A DNA stretch of 64,000 nt from Bettongia penicillata ogilbyi (Eukaryota; Chordata; Mammalia; Diprotodontia; Potoroidae). Numbering within the stretch: position 1 is the first letter of the stretch; the number at the start of each line of letters is the position of its first letter. The DNA lies in assembly GCA_023548195.1 (NCBI GenBank), contig JAJHZJ010000419.1:3550273-3614272 (forward strand), read 5' to 3'. Shown here in pieces: positions 54,069 through 63,963 of the stretch. The position numbers were made by a program, and so were the translations under genes. The notes beneath the pieces were generated by a model. It was given only the letters and a program-made list of their open reading frames with translations, ran no database searches and was not told the DNA's origin.

Positions 54069-54818
54069 TTCATTTTTTTTTAAATTATTTTATTTGTTTC
54101 CCGTGTTCTTTAATCACTTCCATATATTTTAGTTTTTTTTCCCCTCCCTTTCCCTCCTTTCCCCCTCCTTCCTCACTCCCTTTCTGAGATGGCATACAAT
54201 TTTATATAGATTCTACACACGTTAGTCATGTTGCATGGAAGAATTAAAATGCATCGGAGAAATCATAAAACAAAACATAATACAGAAGAAAATGGTCTAC
54301 TTCATTCTGCGATCAAATTCCATAGTTCTTTCTCTGGCTGTGGAAGGCATTTTGCCTTGAGTCCATTGGGAATTTTTTAAGTCCTTGCATTGCAATGAAT
54401 TACTAAGTTTACCAGAAAAATTCCTTGCACACGATTGTTGCTGTGTACAGAGTTCTCCTAGCTCTGCCCCTTTCACTCAGCATCAGGTCATGTAAGTCCA
54501 GGCCTTTCTGAAGTCTTCCTGTTCATCACTCCTTGTAGCACAGTAGTATTGCATTACATTCATATATGACAATTTACTCAGTCATTCCCCAATTGATGGA
54601 CATCCCCTTGATTTCCAGTTTTTGGCCCCCAGAAAGAGAGCTGCTATAAATATTTTTGTATATGTGGGACCCTTTCCCATTTTTATGATCTCTTTGGGAT
54701 ACAATCCTAGCAGTATTGCTGGGTCAAAAGGTATGCATATTTTTGTAGCCCTTTGGGCATAGTTCCATATTGCTCTCCAGAATGGTTGGATCAGCTCACA
54801 GTTCCAAGAGTGTGGTGT
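54069..54818 (-). mobile_element. L1 LINE 3' UTR, 5'-truncated, about 750 bp
   Basis: Starts with a poly-T run (reversed poly-A tail). Then CCCTCCCTTTCCCTCCTTTC, GAGATGGCATACAATTTTAT, GTTAGTCATGTTGCATGGAA, CAATTGATGGACATCCCCTT and GCTATAAATATTTTTGTATA. It ends with CAGAATGGTTGGATCAGCTC. The match to marsupial L1 is the cleanest in the window, so it is comparatively young. Target-site duplications are not clear. Confidence 0.92.
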
Positions 54819-54893
54819 AAGTTTAAAGAAGGGAGTAGATAAGGAAAATGACTCCTAATTGTAGCTTAAGACTTCATTAAAGTCCTGATCGGA

Positions 54894-54942
54894 AACACAC
54901 ACACACATACACACACATACACACATACACACGCATGCACAT
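54894..54942. repeat. (CA)n microsatellite with TA interruptions
   Basis: ACACACACACACATACACAC followed by further CA/TA units to GCATGCAC. Confidence 0.95.
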
Positions 54943-55224
54943 AGTTTGAAATACTTCCTACTCTGTTTATTCATTTTAACTAAGGTTGCCCAGAAGGTGA
55001 TAATAATACAGCAAGTTAAATAAGAGATACCTGAAAGAAAAAAAACACGGAGAAATTCCATGGAGGAAAAAATTAAGAGAAAATAAACAAAAGAAAGAGT
55101 TTTTTCCAGATATTTCCAAGTCAGGGCACATCTACTGCATGTAAAAATATTTTTGAGTCTGAATTTCAGCATTATGAGTAACTTCCAGTACTGAAACCCT
55201 GTCCATCAATTCCATCTCACAATT

Positions 55225-55378
55225 GATCTGTCACTTAAGAGTTCCAAGAAGCTGGCTTGAGTCACTGTGAGACTGAGGGATTTGACCATAGTCTCAAAGC
55301 TGGTGTGTTATGTTACTTAGGCAGGTTATAATCCTAGATCTTTATGACTCTCCCCATTAAGCAAAGCTACCTCTATTT
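55225..55378 (-). mobile_element. MIR-type SINE, diverged
   Basis: GTGAGACTGAGGGATTTGAC, CATAGTCTCAAAGCTGGTGT and TCCTAGATCTTTATGACTCT in reversed order. Confidence 0.6.
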
Positions 55379-55399
55379 GAGTTCTATCCTATTTTTCAT

Positions 55400-55505
55400 T
55401 TAGGAAGGTCACTTATGTGTTCAGGGCAATCTTTTTTTACCTTTCCTATGCCTTTAACCCTCAAGGTCTTTTCCAGCACTAGTTGTGTGATCCTAGGATC
55501 CTATA
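55400..55505 (+). mobile_element. MIR 3' half fragment
   Basis: CCTTTAACCCTCAAGGTCTT and TTCCAGCACTAGTTGTGTGA then CCTAGGATCC; a diverged 3' half. Confidence 0.5.
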
Positions 55506-55539
55506 ATTGTGGGCAGTTGTGTCTTACATCTTTACTAAA

Positions 55540-55625
55540 ATATTTTCTTACCCTTACATCATCAGTGCCAAACACAGAACCTTCCACAGAGTAGGTTATT
55601 AAATGTTTGCTTAATCTAATTAAAT
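55540..55625 (+). mobile_element. L2 LINE 3' end fragment
   Basis: CAAACACAGAACCTTCCACA, GAGTAGGTTATTAAATGTTT and GCTTAATCTAATTAAA. Confidence 0.75.
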
Positions 55626-55984
55626 ACCAGGCTAGTCTGATTATATCCCTAAGACTAATCTGAAAGAAGGGGGAAGAATCATGTCTTTGTTCCTTGGAAG
55701 TAATGGAAAAAAGGTAATCTATTTGGGACATTAATAAGTTTAGATAAAATACTTTTGACCTTGTCTCTTTTATTTTCCATGGAGCTTCTGTTGTCCTTGA
55801 ATTCAGGTTTTCAATCATGAATTCGCCTGTAGATTCCTTAGATCATTCCTTTGGCCAAATGGAACCACGGCTACTGAAATCAAGGTCAAGTCTCCCATGT
55901 TCTCCTTTAGGTGGGAAAATGGAAGTGAGCTTCTCTTTCTTGCTAGCAACACACCATCATTAAGCCATTGCCTTCCTAACAGGA

Positions 55985-56094
55985 GCTATGTAATAATGAC
56001 ATAATAATAATGATATTACCATTAATAATCTTATGTTATATAATATTATATATGATACTGTAAGATATAGTATATAATATTTAACCTAATAATA
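55985..56094. repeat. AT-rich (ATAAT)n-type tract
   Basis: Irregular TAATAATGA and TATAATATTA units. It abuts the CORE-SINE 3' end, so it is probably an extended tail. Confidence 0.8.
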
Positions 56095-56350
56095 TTAAAG
56101 GTATTATGATAATGATAGCAGCTAGCACTTTAAGGTTTCAAAGTGCTTTACAAACATTATCTCATTTTTTCTTCCCAACAACCCTGCCAGGTGGGTGGTA
56201 TTATGATCTCTCCATTTTCCAGATGAGAAAACTGAGTCAGAAGGAAGTTAAGTGACTTGCCCAGAATCACACATCTACTAAATAGCAGAGGCTGGATTTG
56301 AATGCAGATCATGCTTCTGGGTCCAATGCTCTATGTACTGCACTGTTGTC
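56095..56350 (-). mobile_element. CORE-SINE (MIR-like), near full length
   Basis: GATAGCAGCTAGCACTTTAA, GGTTTCAAAGTGCTTTACAA, CCAACAACCCTGCCAGGTGG, AAGTTAAGTGACTTGCCCAG and CTGGATTTGAATGCAGATCA in reversed order; one of the best kept copies. Confidence 0.93.
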
Positions 56351-56580
56351 CTTCAGTTGTGTTAGTTATTCTTCATGACCCCATTTGGGGTTTTCTTGGC
56401 AAAAATATGGAGTGGTTTACCATTTCCTTCTCCAGCTCATTTTCCAGATGAGGAAACCAAGTGAGAAAGAGGTTAGATGACTTGCCTGGAGTCACACAGC
56501 TAGTAAGTGTTTGAGGCCAAATTTAAACTTAGATCTTCCTGACTCCTGTCCGGTGCTCTGTCCATTTTGCTACCTAGCTA
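56351..56580 (-). mobile_element. Marsupial SINE with BovB/RTE-like tail (type B)
   Basis: CTTCATGACCCCATTTGGGG, TTTTCTTGGCAAAAATATGG, AGTGGTTTACCATTTCCTTC, AGTCACACAGCTAGTAAGTG and TTTTGCTACCTAGCTA in reversed order. It sits head-to-tail with the preceding CORE-SINE. Confidence 0.93.
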
Positions 56581-56682
56581 TAAAACCAGTCTTGAATTAG
56601 GAAAGATTTTTTTCCTCTGTATATACTTCCCTGCCTTGTTTTACCAAGAGCCATACTCATTCAAGGTTACCAGTCTTTTATT

Positions 56683-56915
56683 CATACATTTGTTCAGCAT
56701 TTATTAAATTTCTTACTATACATGGAACACCACAGGGGATAGAAAAATAAAGAACGGTTTCTGCCTTCAAGGAGCCAACAATCTGGTCAGGGAGTTTTTT
56801 TGCAGCACAAAAGTAGCTCATAGAAAACAGAATTTAAGAAGGGCCACCAGAAAGCATGAGAAAACTGTTATGGGAATTCAGGAGAGCTACAAAGAGAGGA
56901 TGTTATGCCATAAAA
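56683..56915 (-). mobile_element. L2 LINE 3' end fragment
   Basis: ACATTTGTTCAGCATTTATT, ATACATGGAACACCACAGGG, TTCTGCCTTCAAGGAGCCAA and GTTATGGGAATTCAGGAGAG in reversed order. Confidence 0.78.
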
Positions 56916-58416
56916 CCTGTCACAGTGAAATATGGGCAAAAGACAATCAAAAAGCAGTTCACAACCAGGACATAAACTAGTACGGATACTCTGCTTCTCT
57001 GCACATGCACAACATTATCAGATTTCCTGACTTTCTCAATTTGGTTGTGGTTTTTAAAATCCAATTGTTAGGCTGAGTTCAGTCTAGTCCACTGATAAAT
57101 CGGTCGGATCTCATTTTGTATTATCCTTGTGAAATGGCAAGGGACATCATTGCTGCTATACAGAATATCCAGGGGTATGAAAAACTTCCAACAAACACAC
57201 CACTCTCAATTAGTATTAGATTCTGAGCTCCAGGAGCCTCGAGTGGTTTTCAGGGAACCTCTTTAATTGAATGAATTGAGAATTTCCTTTTTTGACTTTT
57301 GTAGCATAAAATGTACATAAAGTATATGAAATGATACAGAAACTAATGCATTAGTACGTTACATAACATACTATGTTATATGAAATGTATGCCTTCCTTT
57401 TGAATTTTATTTTATATTATTGAGTAGGAGGTTATAGCTGGGCATCAGTCAGATTGAATACAGTAGGGCATATTTAATTTGGTACTGCCTGGTATACGTG
57501 TACACTGCTTTTAAAGAGACTCAGTTTTTTTTTTAAAGACAAATGTTGAAGTATGAATCGTATTTTCCATGGGGGTATATATTTTTTGAGGCATGTTTAA
57601 TTTCTGGCTTAAAAGCCTTGACAGTGAATTTGTAAAGGTTTTTTTGCCGTTGTTTCCATTGTTGAACCGTACTGTCAGGCGTTTTCAGTTTTGGCACGTG
57701 TATTCAGTGCATGGTGCATGCATATTTCTTTTGGCTAGCTTACAAGTGGTGCTCATTTATAGAGAAATCATCTTCCTGTCCCCCACTGGAGAGTCACCTC
57801 CACACAACATGTGCAGTTTTCATCTGCCAAAAAAAGGGGAGCTTTTGAATCTGAGCTTTCCAAAAGCTGTTCCATCTGCAGCTCTCGATCTTTTCCATAA
57901 ATTGTCTAATTTTTATAAAATTAAAAAAAATAAATCACAGAGATCTTCAGGAAAAATACTTTATTGAGCATTTAGAGAAGTATTCATAGAAATCAGTTGG
58001 AAGTAAAACATTGGAAAATCTAAAAAGGGACCAAAAAGATAGTAAGTATGATAATACAGAATCAATAGACCTTGAGGCAAAGAGGGTAACCACAGAGGGC
58101 CAGTTGGGAGACCATCCACTGGTTTGGCTATGTGGACAAAGAGAAAACAGTGAGTATAGGAAAATTGATTTGAAGTGTTTACTAGACTGAGGTTCACCAA
58201 ATGCCAGGTTTTCATACATTATGAAAGTTAAAAGTATTGACCTTCAAAACCATTTCCTATCCTGGGTCCCGTGAGGTATTGTGAGTAGATGCTTGCAAGA
58301 GGATGGCACTAAAGGGAATAAAATAATGACAAACCAGATCTATTTTTTGGGCTGAAAAGAAAAAGGAGACTTCAGTGTGCTGAAGAGTGAATTAAAACTC
58401 TACTTCATTCAAACGT

Positions 58417-58442
58417 AAGAATCTATATGGATATAGATTCTT
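58417..58442. repeat. Perfect inverted repeat, 11-bp arms, 4-nt loop
   Basis: AAGAATCTATA, loop TGGA, TATAGATTCTT. All 11 arm positions pair. Confidence 0.93.
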
Positions 58443-58724
58443 CAGTGTTTCAATTGAATGCTTCAATGTTAATGGAAATTAGAGCAAGATAAAATGACTC
58501 ATTTTGTTGATATATTAGTATGATCAAGAGGAACTGCATTTAAATAAAGGAAATTTCAGGTTGAGTGTAGTGGACAACACTGCTGATTAGTATAAACTGA
58601 ATTGCTTTAATTGAAATAGCACAATTTGGGTTTGCATATATCAGATATTCTTCCCTTAGCCCCAGGCTTCTTCCACTGAGTACTGTTTTCCTACCAAATT
58701 CTGACAAACTGATCTTCAGAAATG

Positions 58725-58738
58725 GTTACCTTGGCAAC
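58725..58738. promoter_or_regulatory. RFX X-box, full consensus match
   Basis: GTTACC-TT-GGCAAC fits the palindromic X-box consensus GTNRCC(N0-3)RGYAAC at every defined position, with the usual 2-nt spacer. It lies in a repeat-poor block. RFX factors bind such sites in ciliary and other genes; no promoter is visible nearby, so an enhancer or a chance match are both possible. Confidence 0.55.
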
Positions 58739-59175
58739 TCTTTCATTTTACTTACTGCTATAAAAAGTAAGGTAGACAGCATGCTCGATGCAATCACCGT
58801 TTGTTCATCTTAATGCTCTTATAGCCACTACTTTCTAATGTTATGTCAAAGTGGCAATCCTAGAACCTGCAAAATAATATGCTCTTAAATTACACATGCG
58901 GTTATTTCCAGTTCAAAGACAGAAGTGCTAGATGCATACAAATTCTGCTGAAATTCTTACATACAGATTACTGGAAATAGTTTTTTATCTCTCTCTCTCT
59001 CTCTGTAGAACAATGTTTTTCCCCAGGATTAAATTTTTTTAACATTATTAAATCAAAGCAAGTTGGCATTTTTAAGATTTACTGGAAAATTTCTTATTGT
59101 TTTGGACTTTTCACAACTCAACCATAATTGAACCTTGGAAGTAGGATACAATTTCCTTCCAAGTCATGTAGGTTT

Positions 59176-59196
59176 AAAAAAAAAGGGGGGGGGGGG
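59176..59196. repeat. A9-G12 homopolymer junction
   Basis: Nine A (59176-59184) followed by twelve G (59185-59196). A G run this long is rare in AT-rich sequence. Confidence 0.9.
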
Positions 59197-59284
59197 CTGT
59201 GCTTAATGTTCCGTACTCTAAGGAAATGTTAGGAACCTAAAACTTGATATTGTGTTTTGGAGGACAACTGTTCCAAACATGCAT

Positions 59285-59560
59285 ACTTCCATCTCTTTCT
59301 TCACTTTCCCTTTTGGTTGCCTGTTGAAATCTTGTCATCCTTTAAGGATCAATTCAGATGTTATTTTCTCTGTGAAGTCGTCTCAGATACTTTCAGCTGG
59401 AAATGATCTGCCCATTTTCTAAATTCTCAAGACATATTTTTTATCTAGCCAGAATGTTGGTGCTGCTTCATTTTATATCATCAGTGACCTCTAAATTGTC
59501 TGGTACAATGAATTTTTCTCAGTTCTCATTCTCTGATATCCCCTTTGTAAACAGTATTCA
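59285..59560 (+). mobile_element. L2-like LINE 3' UTR fragment
   Basis: TCATCCTTTAAGGATCAATT, CAGATGTTATTTTCTCTGTG, AAGTCGTCTCAGATACTTTC, AGCTGGAAATGATCTGCCCA and ATTGTCTGGTACAATGAATT follow L2 order. Confidence 0.72.
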
Positions 59561-59821
59561 TGGTCTTGAAGGCCAGAAGCTCCACAGAGATCAAAAGAGC
59601 TTCTAGATGCTTGAGAGAATGGATCTCTTCCTTGTTTTCTGCTCCCTCCAACTCAGCCTGTCACACAGGTATGGGAGAGTGATCTCCACCAATGAGGAGA
59701 GAGTTCCCTACCAGTTGCCTTTGATATTTGAGTTACATATATACTTTATCAATTGAGATTCAGGCTATTCTGAATATAGGTCATATTCCTAGAATGGCAA
59801 ATCTTATATGGGTGTGTAGAC

Positions 59822-59906
59822 AGGTATGTTTGTACATATGTCTGTACCCATATGTGTATATATATACATATATGCATATATATGTGTGTATATATAAACA
59901 TATAGG
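59822..59906. repeat. TA/TG/CA low-complexity tract
   Basis: GTATGTTTGTACATATGTCT, then TATGTGTATATATATACATA, then TGTGTGTATATATAAACATA. Confidence 0.9.
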
Positions 59907-61044
59907 CATCAATTGGAAGATAGGTTCATGTAAACCCTGAATATACCGTTGATCATATAGTGAAGCCATATTTAAAGAGTCAGAATTGGAGAAAAGAAGA
60001 ACCTTATTTTTTGTCAGTATCATAAATTTAGAAGAATTAATAAAGGCAAAATAAACTGTATCTATTTTCCCAATGCAGATTATATACTCCTGTAAATGAT
60101 TACATTTTCTGAATTGACTTTTGAGGATCTGATCAGATGGACTTATTGTGTGGACAGTTTACACATTACTAAGTAGGGAGCAGACAATTAAGTATTTATG
60201 GATTATTCTACATCATTGCATTTTATGGCTTGGATAAAGTGAATTTAATCAAGCCATGTGGCATCTGCTATAGAATTTGACAAGCCATTAATGAGAAAAG
60301 TAAATTACATTTGGTAGTCATTAAATGAGATGGTTATCTGAAAAATCAGTTTGGGTGATAGAGAGTATAGGAGTTATTTAAAACATCTCATTTTTATGGA
60401 AAAACTGCAAATTGAGGGACAGAAACCATTCTTTCACAGGATTCATCCTTTCAGCACTCAGAGGTCAATAATGGTTTTTAAAAGGCTCCATTATTTCAGA
60501 GAAAGAGAAAACTATTGGATGGATTTGCAATAAATCAAGAAATTAAATGGGAGCTAGTAGATAATTCATGGGAAATTTCTGCAGTATTTATTTTGCATTT
60601 GCAATTAGTGGGCTTCCCTGTTTTTCCTGGTACCTTAATCAAGGCCCTACTTAACCTTAGGAACTGCCTCCTTGCATGTTGTGTTGTCTTCTAGTTAGGC
60701 AGCATAAAAAAATACAGGCATCTCTAGATGGCAGTTTAGAAGTATATTTCTGGCTAATTGTAAGGATGCACATTTTGTTCTCTCCATGCCTTTCTCTACT
60801 TTCAAAGGCCCCTTAGTTTCTTGAATCTAGAAGACTTTTGCACTAATGTAAATAACATTAGCTGGCATGTCCATATAAAAACACAGCTACAAGAATCCTT
60901 TGTGCATCTTTACATGAGTGATCAGAATATTAAAAAACAGATCTGTTAGGGAATGTTTTCAAGTGCCTGCTTGAGGACTCAGAGAAAACACTTTCATTTT
61001 GTTGCTGTTAACAAGTGATAAAATTCTATGCCATGCAGCTTTCT
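59907..61044. other. Unannotated stretch
   Basis: No repeat or gene recognised in 1.1 kb of AT-rich sequence. Confidence 0.4.
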
Positions 61045-61400
61045 GGGGTCAGCTTGGCATGGCGAAGAGTGCTGGACTTGGATCTGGATGACCTGGATTT
61101 AAATCCTGCCTCAAGCATTTATGCCCATTAGGTTTGTGACCATAACCAAGTCATAATATTATAGATTTAAATGGAGAACTGGAGGGCACTTTAAAGGCTA
61201 TTTTGTCTGTAAGGAATTATTACTAGAGAGGGTAAGTGATTCAAATTCATTTCTTCTGACTCCAGGTCCAATGTGCACTATGCCCAACACAGTACCGTCC
61301 CCTTCACTTAACCACCCACAGCTTCAAGGTTCCCCGTTGTAAAGTGGGGGTAATTCCTTCTTCAAAGAGAAAAGTTCTCTGCCATACCTCAAAGAACTGC
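61045..61400 (+). mobile_element. MIR-type SINE split by a reversed MIR
   Basis: Forward part: GCATGGCGAAGAGTGCTGGA, ACCTGGATTTAAATCCTGCC, TTTGTGACCATAACCAAGTC. It resumes at about 61305 with CACTTAACCACCCACAGCTT and CCGTTGTAAAGTGGGGGTAA. The middle (61155-61304) is a reversed MIR-like piece. Confidence 0.7.
61155..61304 (-). mobile_element. MIR-like insert in the forward MIR
   Basis: ATGGAGAACTGGAGGGCACT, GAGAGGGTAAGTGATTCAAA and CTTCTGACTCCAGGTCCAAT are reversed MIR pieces. Confidence 0.6.
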
Positions 61401-61529
61401 ATACCTTTTAGTTGTTGATCTTTATTAAGGTGATTATTATTCTATTTCTGCTGTTAATTTCTTTTAGAAATGCAGTGATTAATGAATTTGATATGAGGAA
61501 GAGTTATTTTTGTTAGGTAAAAAACAGTA

Positions 61530-61725
61530 GATTGGCATCATGGCATAGCAGAGTCAAAGTGGGTTTCAGAATCAGGAAGATCCTCGATTTCCTCATCTGT
61601 AAGAAGGGGTTCAATGCCTTTGAGGTTACATCTTTGGGCTGGAGTATGGAGTACCTAAGGGATCAAATGAGATACTCTACATAAAAGCTCTTTGTAAAAA
61701 TAGATGTCTGTCATCATTATGCCAC
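61530..61725 (+). mobile_element. CORE-SINE (MIR-like), diverged
   Basis: GGCATCATGGCATAGCAGAG, TCAGAATCAGGAAGATCCTC, GATTTCCTCATCTGTAAGAA and AAATGAGATACTCTACATAA in forward order. Confidence 0.75.
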
Positions 61726-61887
61726 CTAGTGAAATCTCAAAGTAAAATTATTTCCTTTCTGTAGTGAAAATTAGAAACTTGATCTCATTACATTTCTTAG
61801 CTTCTTTGTCTACTTTTTAAAAACAAGAGACTTCTTGACTTCTCCTTTTAGTCTATTCTGTTTTCATTCAGGTCAAGTAGAACCTGC

Positions 61888-61998
61888 TTGTAACCATCTG
61901 ACAACGAATCTCTGGGTCTTGGTTTCCTCATCTGTAAAGTTGGTAAAATGTCAGGCTCAATGGTCCTAAGGTCTTATTTCAGCTCTAGAACTTAAGAG
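61888..61998 (+). mobile_element. MIR 3' half
   Basis: TCTTGGTTTCCTCATCTGTA, GTCAGGCTCAATGGTCCTAA and GGTCTTATTTCAGCTCTAGA. Confidence 0.78.
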
Positions 61999-62464
61999 AT
62001 GAAGTAGAAATGGAGCTGTCAGAGAAGGAAAGACAACTTGAGAAAGGAAAATTATCTCCCCATCTGCCATGTTATATTTTAACTTTTTACATCTCTTTTG
62101 TATTTCTACCTTAGCCATGTGCCTTATTTTTCAATTATAGGTTTTATAAAAATGTTAGTCTTGTGCATTTCAGCTGGTTAAAGAGGCCTTTGTCTTTTGA
62201 CACAGAGTCCAAAATCTTTTTTGAAACTTTTCATCATCATCGATTTTCTCATGAGAAATTGTACCCTGAGCGTTCCCCTCAAAGGATGTGATGCTTAAGG
62301 GATATTAATTTATTTTGGTTTTAATAATTTTCTTAGCCTTTAATTTCATGAACCCTCTGCCAAATTTCATAACTGTTTCTTATTTGTCATTCTCCTTGAC
62401 CTCTCAGAAGCACTGAGTGTCTTTGAACTCCCCTTGAAGTTTCCTCTTCCTTTAACTTATGTGA

Positions 62465-62640
62465 CATAGTGTTAGAATGAGTGAGTGGTTCAGTGAAAAG
62501 AGCTCCGGCTCTGAGGTCAGAGGACCTGGGTTCTATCTGTGTGGTCCTCACTTTACTCATTTGTAAAATGAAGAGGCTGAGCTTCCTGTCAGCTCCAAAG
62601 CAAGGGTTCCCTGTTTTTACCATTTCTGTGACTGTTACCT
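62465..62640 (+). mobile_element. MIR-type SINE within the L2 copy
   Basis: AGTGAAAAGAGCTCCGGCTC, TGAGGTCAGAGGACCTGGGT, TCATTTGTAAAATGAAGAGG and CTGTCAGCTCCAAAGCAAGG in forward order. Confidence 0.85.
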
Positions 62641-63129
62641 GTTTCCTTGGCTGGATTTATTTCTTCCTCTGGACATTAATAACTGTGATCATTCTCCTAA
62701 TTGAAGTCCTTTGCATTGTCTCCCATTTCACTTTTGATTCGAAGTGCTCTACCATGAGTTCCAGATCAATATGTGTGTTTCTAACCTCTTATATTAGTTC
62801 CAGTCAGATATTTCCAAATAACTATGGTTACATTTTTAATTCAGTGTTCCAAATTAACTTTATTTCAACGTAGCTGAAACTGGTAAATTGGTAAATTATG
62901 TCAACTTAAATCTCTTTGCTTCTAAATGAATCACCCTACAATCTTTTATTGATTTTTTATTTTCCTTCAATCCCAGATCAGATGTTCCCAAGTTCATTTA
63001 GTACTTAGAAACTGCTCCAGAACTCGCCCCTTTATATAAGTATTGTCATGACTTTACAAAGGTCCACATCATATCTTGCCTGGATTACTGTGATCAAAAT
63101 AAGTTATAGGTTTCTAGATTTTCTCAACT

Positions 63130-63228
63130 CTGAATTCAACAGACCTTTATTAAATAGTACTGCAAATGCAAATAAGAAAAATATTTCTTAAAAGTTCTTG
63201 TCTTCAAAGTACTTACATTGTGCTGAAA
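63130..63228 (-). mobile_element. L2 LINE 3' end, reversed, within a forward L2
   Basis: TGAATTCAACAGACCTTTAT, AATAGTACTGCAAATGCAAA, TTCTTGTCTTCAAAGTACTT and ACATTGTGCTG in reversed order, strongly diverged. Confidence 0.65.
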
Positions 63229-63321
63229 TAAACCATGTTACAAAAGACCTTTAGACTAGTTTTCCTAAAATATGATTTTAATCATGTCCCTCCATGACTT
63301 AAATACTTTCAGCAGAAGCAC

Positions 63322-63555
63322 CGATAGTAATAATAGCAGTAATTACAATTTTTTTAGTGCTTTAACATTAACAAAGCCCTTCACATGTTCTCTTCATGTT
63401 ATACTCACAACCCTGCAAGGCATCATTCTTAATTTACAAGTGAAGAAGTTAAGGCTGAAATAGTTTAAGCGACTTGCCCAGTTTTACAAAGCTAGTGTCT
63501 GAAGTAGATTCAAAGTCAGGTCTTCCTGACTCTTAGTCCAACGCTTTACCTACAG
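63322..63555 (-). mobile_element. CORE-SINE (MIR-like)
   Basis: AGTAATAATAGCAGTAATTA, CAAAGCCCTTCACATGTTCT, ACTCACAACCCTGCAAGGCA, AGTTTAAGCGACTTGCCCAG and GTCAGGTCTTCCTGACTCTT in reversed order. Confidence 0.88.
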
Positions 63556-63963
63556 TTAGAACAATTAAGTTTTGTTTCCCCATCCTTTGTAATTAACCCT
63601 CACTTCTCTTCCCCTACAACTATTCCAGTCCTGAACAACATATGACTCATGGATCTCTTGCAGCCCTGTGAAGGATTTTGAGCAGTCCCTGAGAAATGTA
63701 GGATTACCACTATGCAGTGTCCTGTGGCCACTGTGCATGACCTGTGGCAACCAACCATCTTCAGTCTGTCTCTAGACTAACCTATCCATGGTCTGAAGAA
63801 GATTAGCCTATTTTAATTTTGGCCCCTGTCTACTGCCAAGTTGCACAGGTTTGAACTATTCAAATAATTCTCTCTATCCTTCAGCATTCTGATCCATCTT
63901 GTACAGGGAGGCTGTATTCATTACCTTAATATAGGGTAATGGGTGTAATTCATTACCTCAATA

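Larger units (their letters stand above)
56916..59175. other. Repeat-poor block, 2.3 kb
   Basis: No LINE, SINE or LTR recognised. It holds a 124-codon plus-strand frame (57593-57967), a perfect 11-bp-arm inverted repeat (58417-58442), a full-consensus RFX X-box (58725-58738) and a short (CT)n near 58989-59004. The frame starts MFNFWLKSLDSEF and shows no domain, signal peptide or ortholog I can name; I treat it as chance. Confidence 0.4.
62385..63320 (+). mobile_element. L2 LINE ORF2 fragment with nested insertions
   Basis: Decayed forward ORF2: CTCCTTGACCTCTCAGAAGC, then TGTTACCTGTTTCCTTGGCT, TACCATGAGTTCCAGATCAA, ATATTTCCAAATAACTATGG, CATATCTTGCCTGGATTACT and TTTTAATCATGTCCCTCCAT. A forward MIR (62465-62640) and a reversed L2 end (63130-63228) interrupt it. 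The 130-codon frame at 62481-62873 spans the MIR/L2 junction and is not a gene. Confidence 0.65.

Noticed and set aside
58417..58442. Transcription terminator or pre-miRNA
   Set aside because: The stem is 11 bp, far short of a miRNA precursor, and there is no bacterial context for a terminator.
62481..62873. 130-codon plus-strand frame with a hydrophobic stretch
   Set aside because: It begins in a MIR and continues into decayed L2 sequence; the hydrophobic run reflects T-rich L2.
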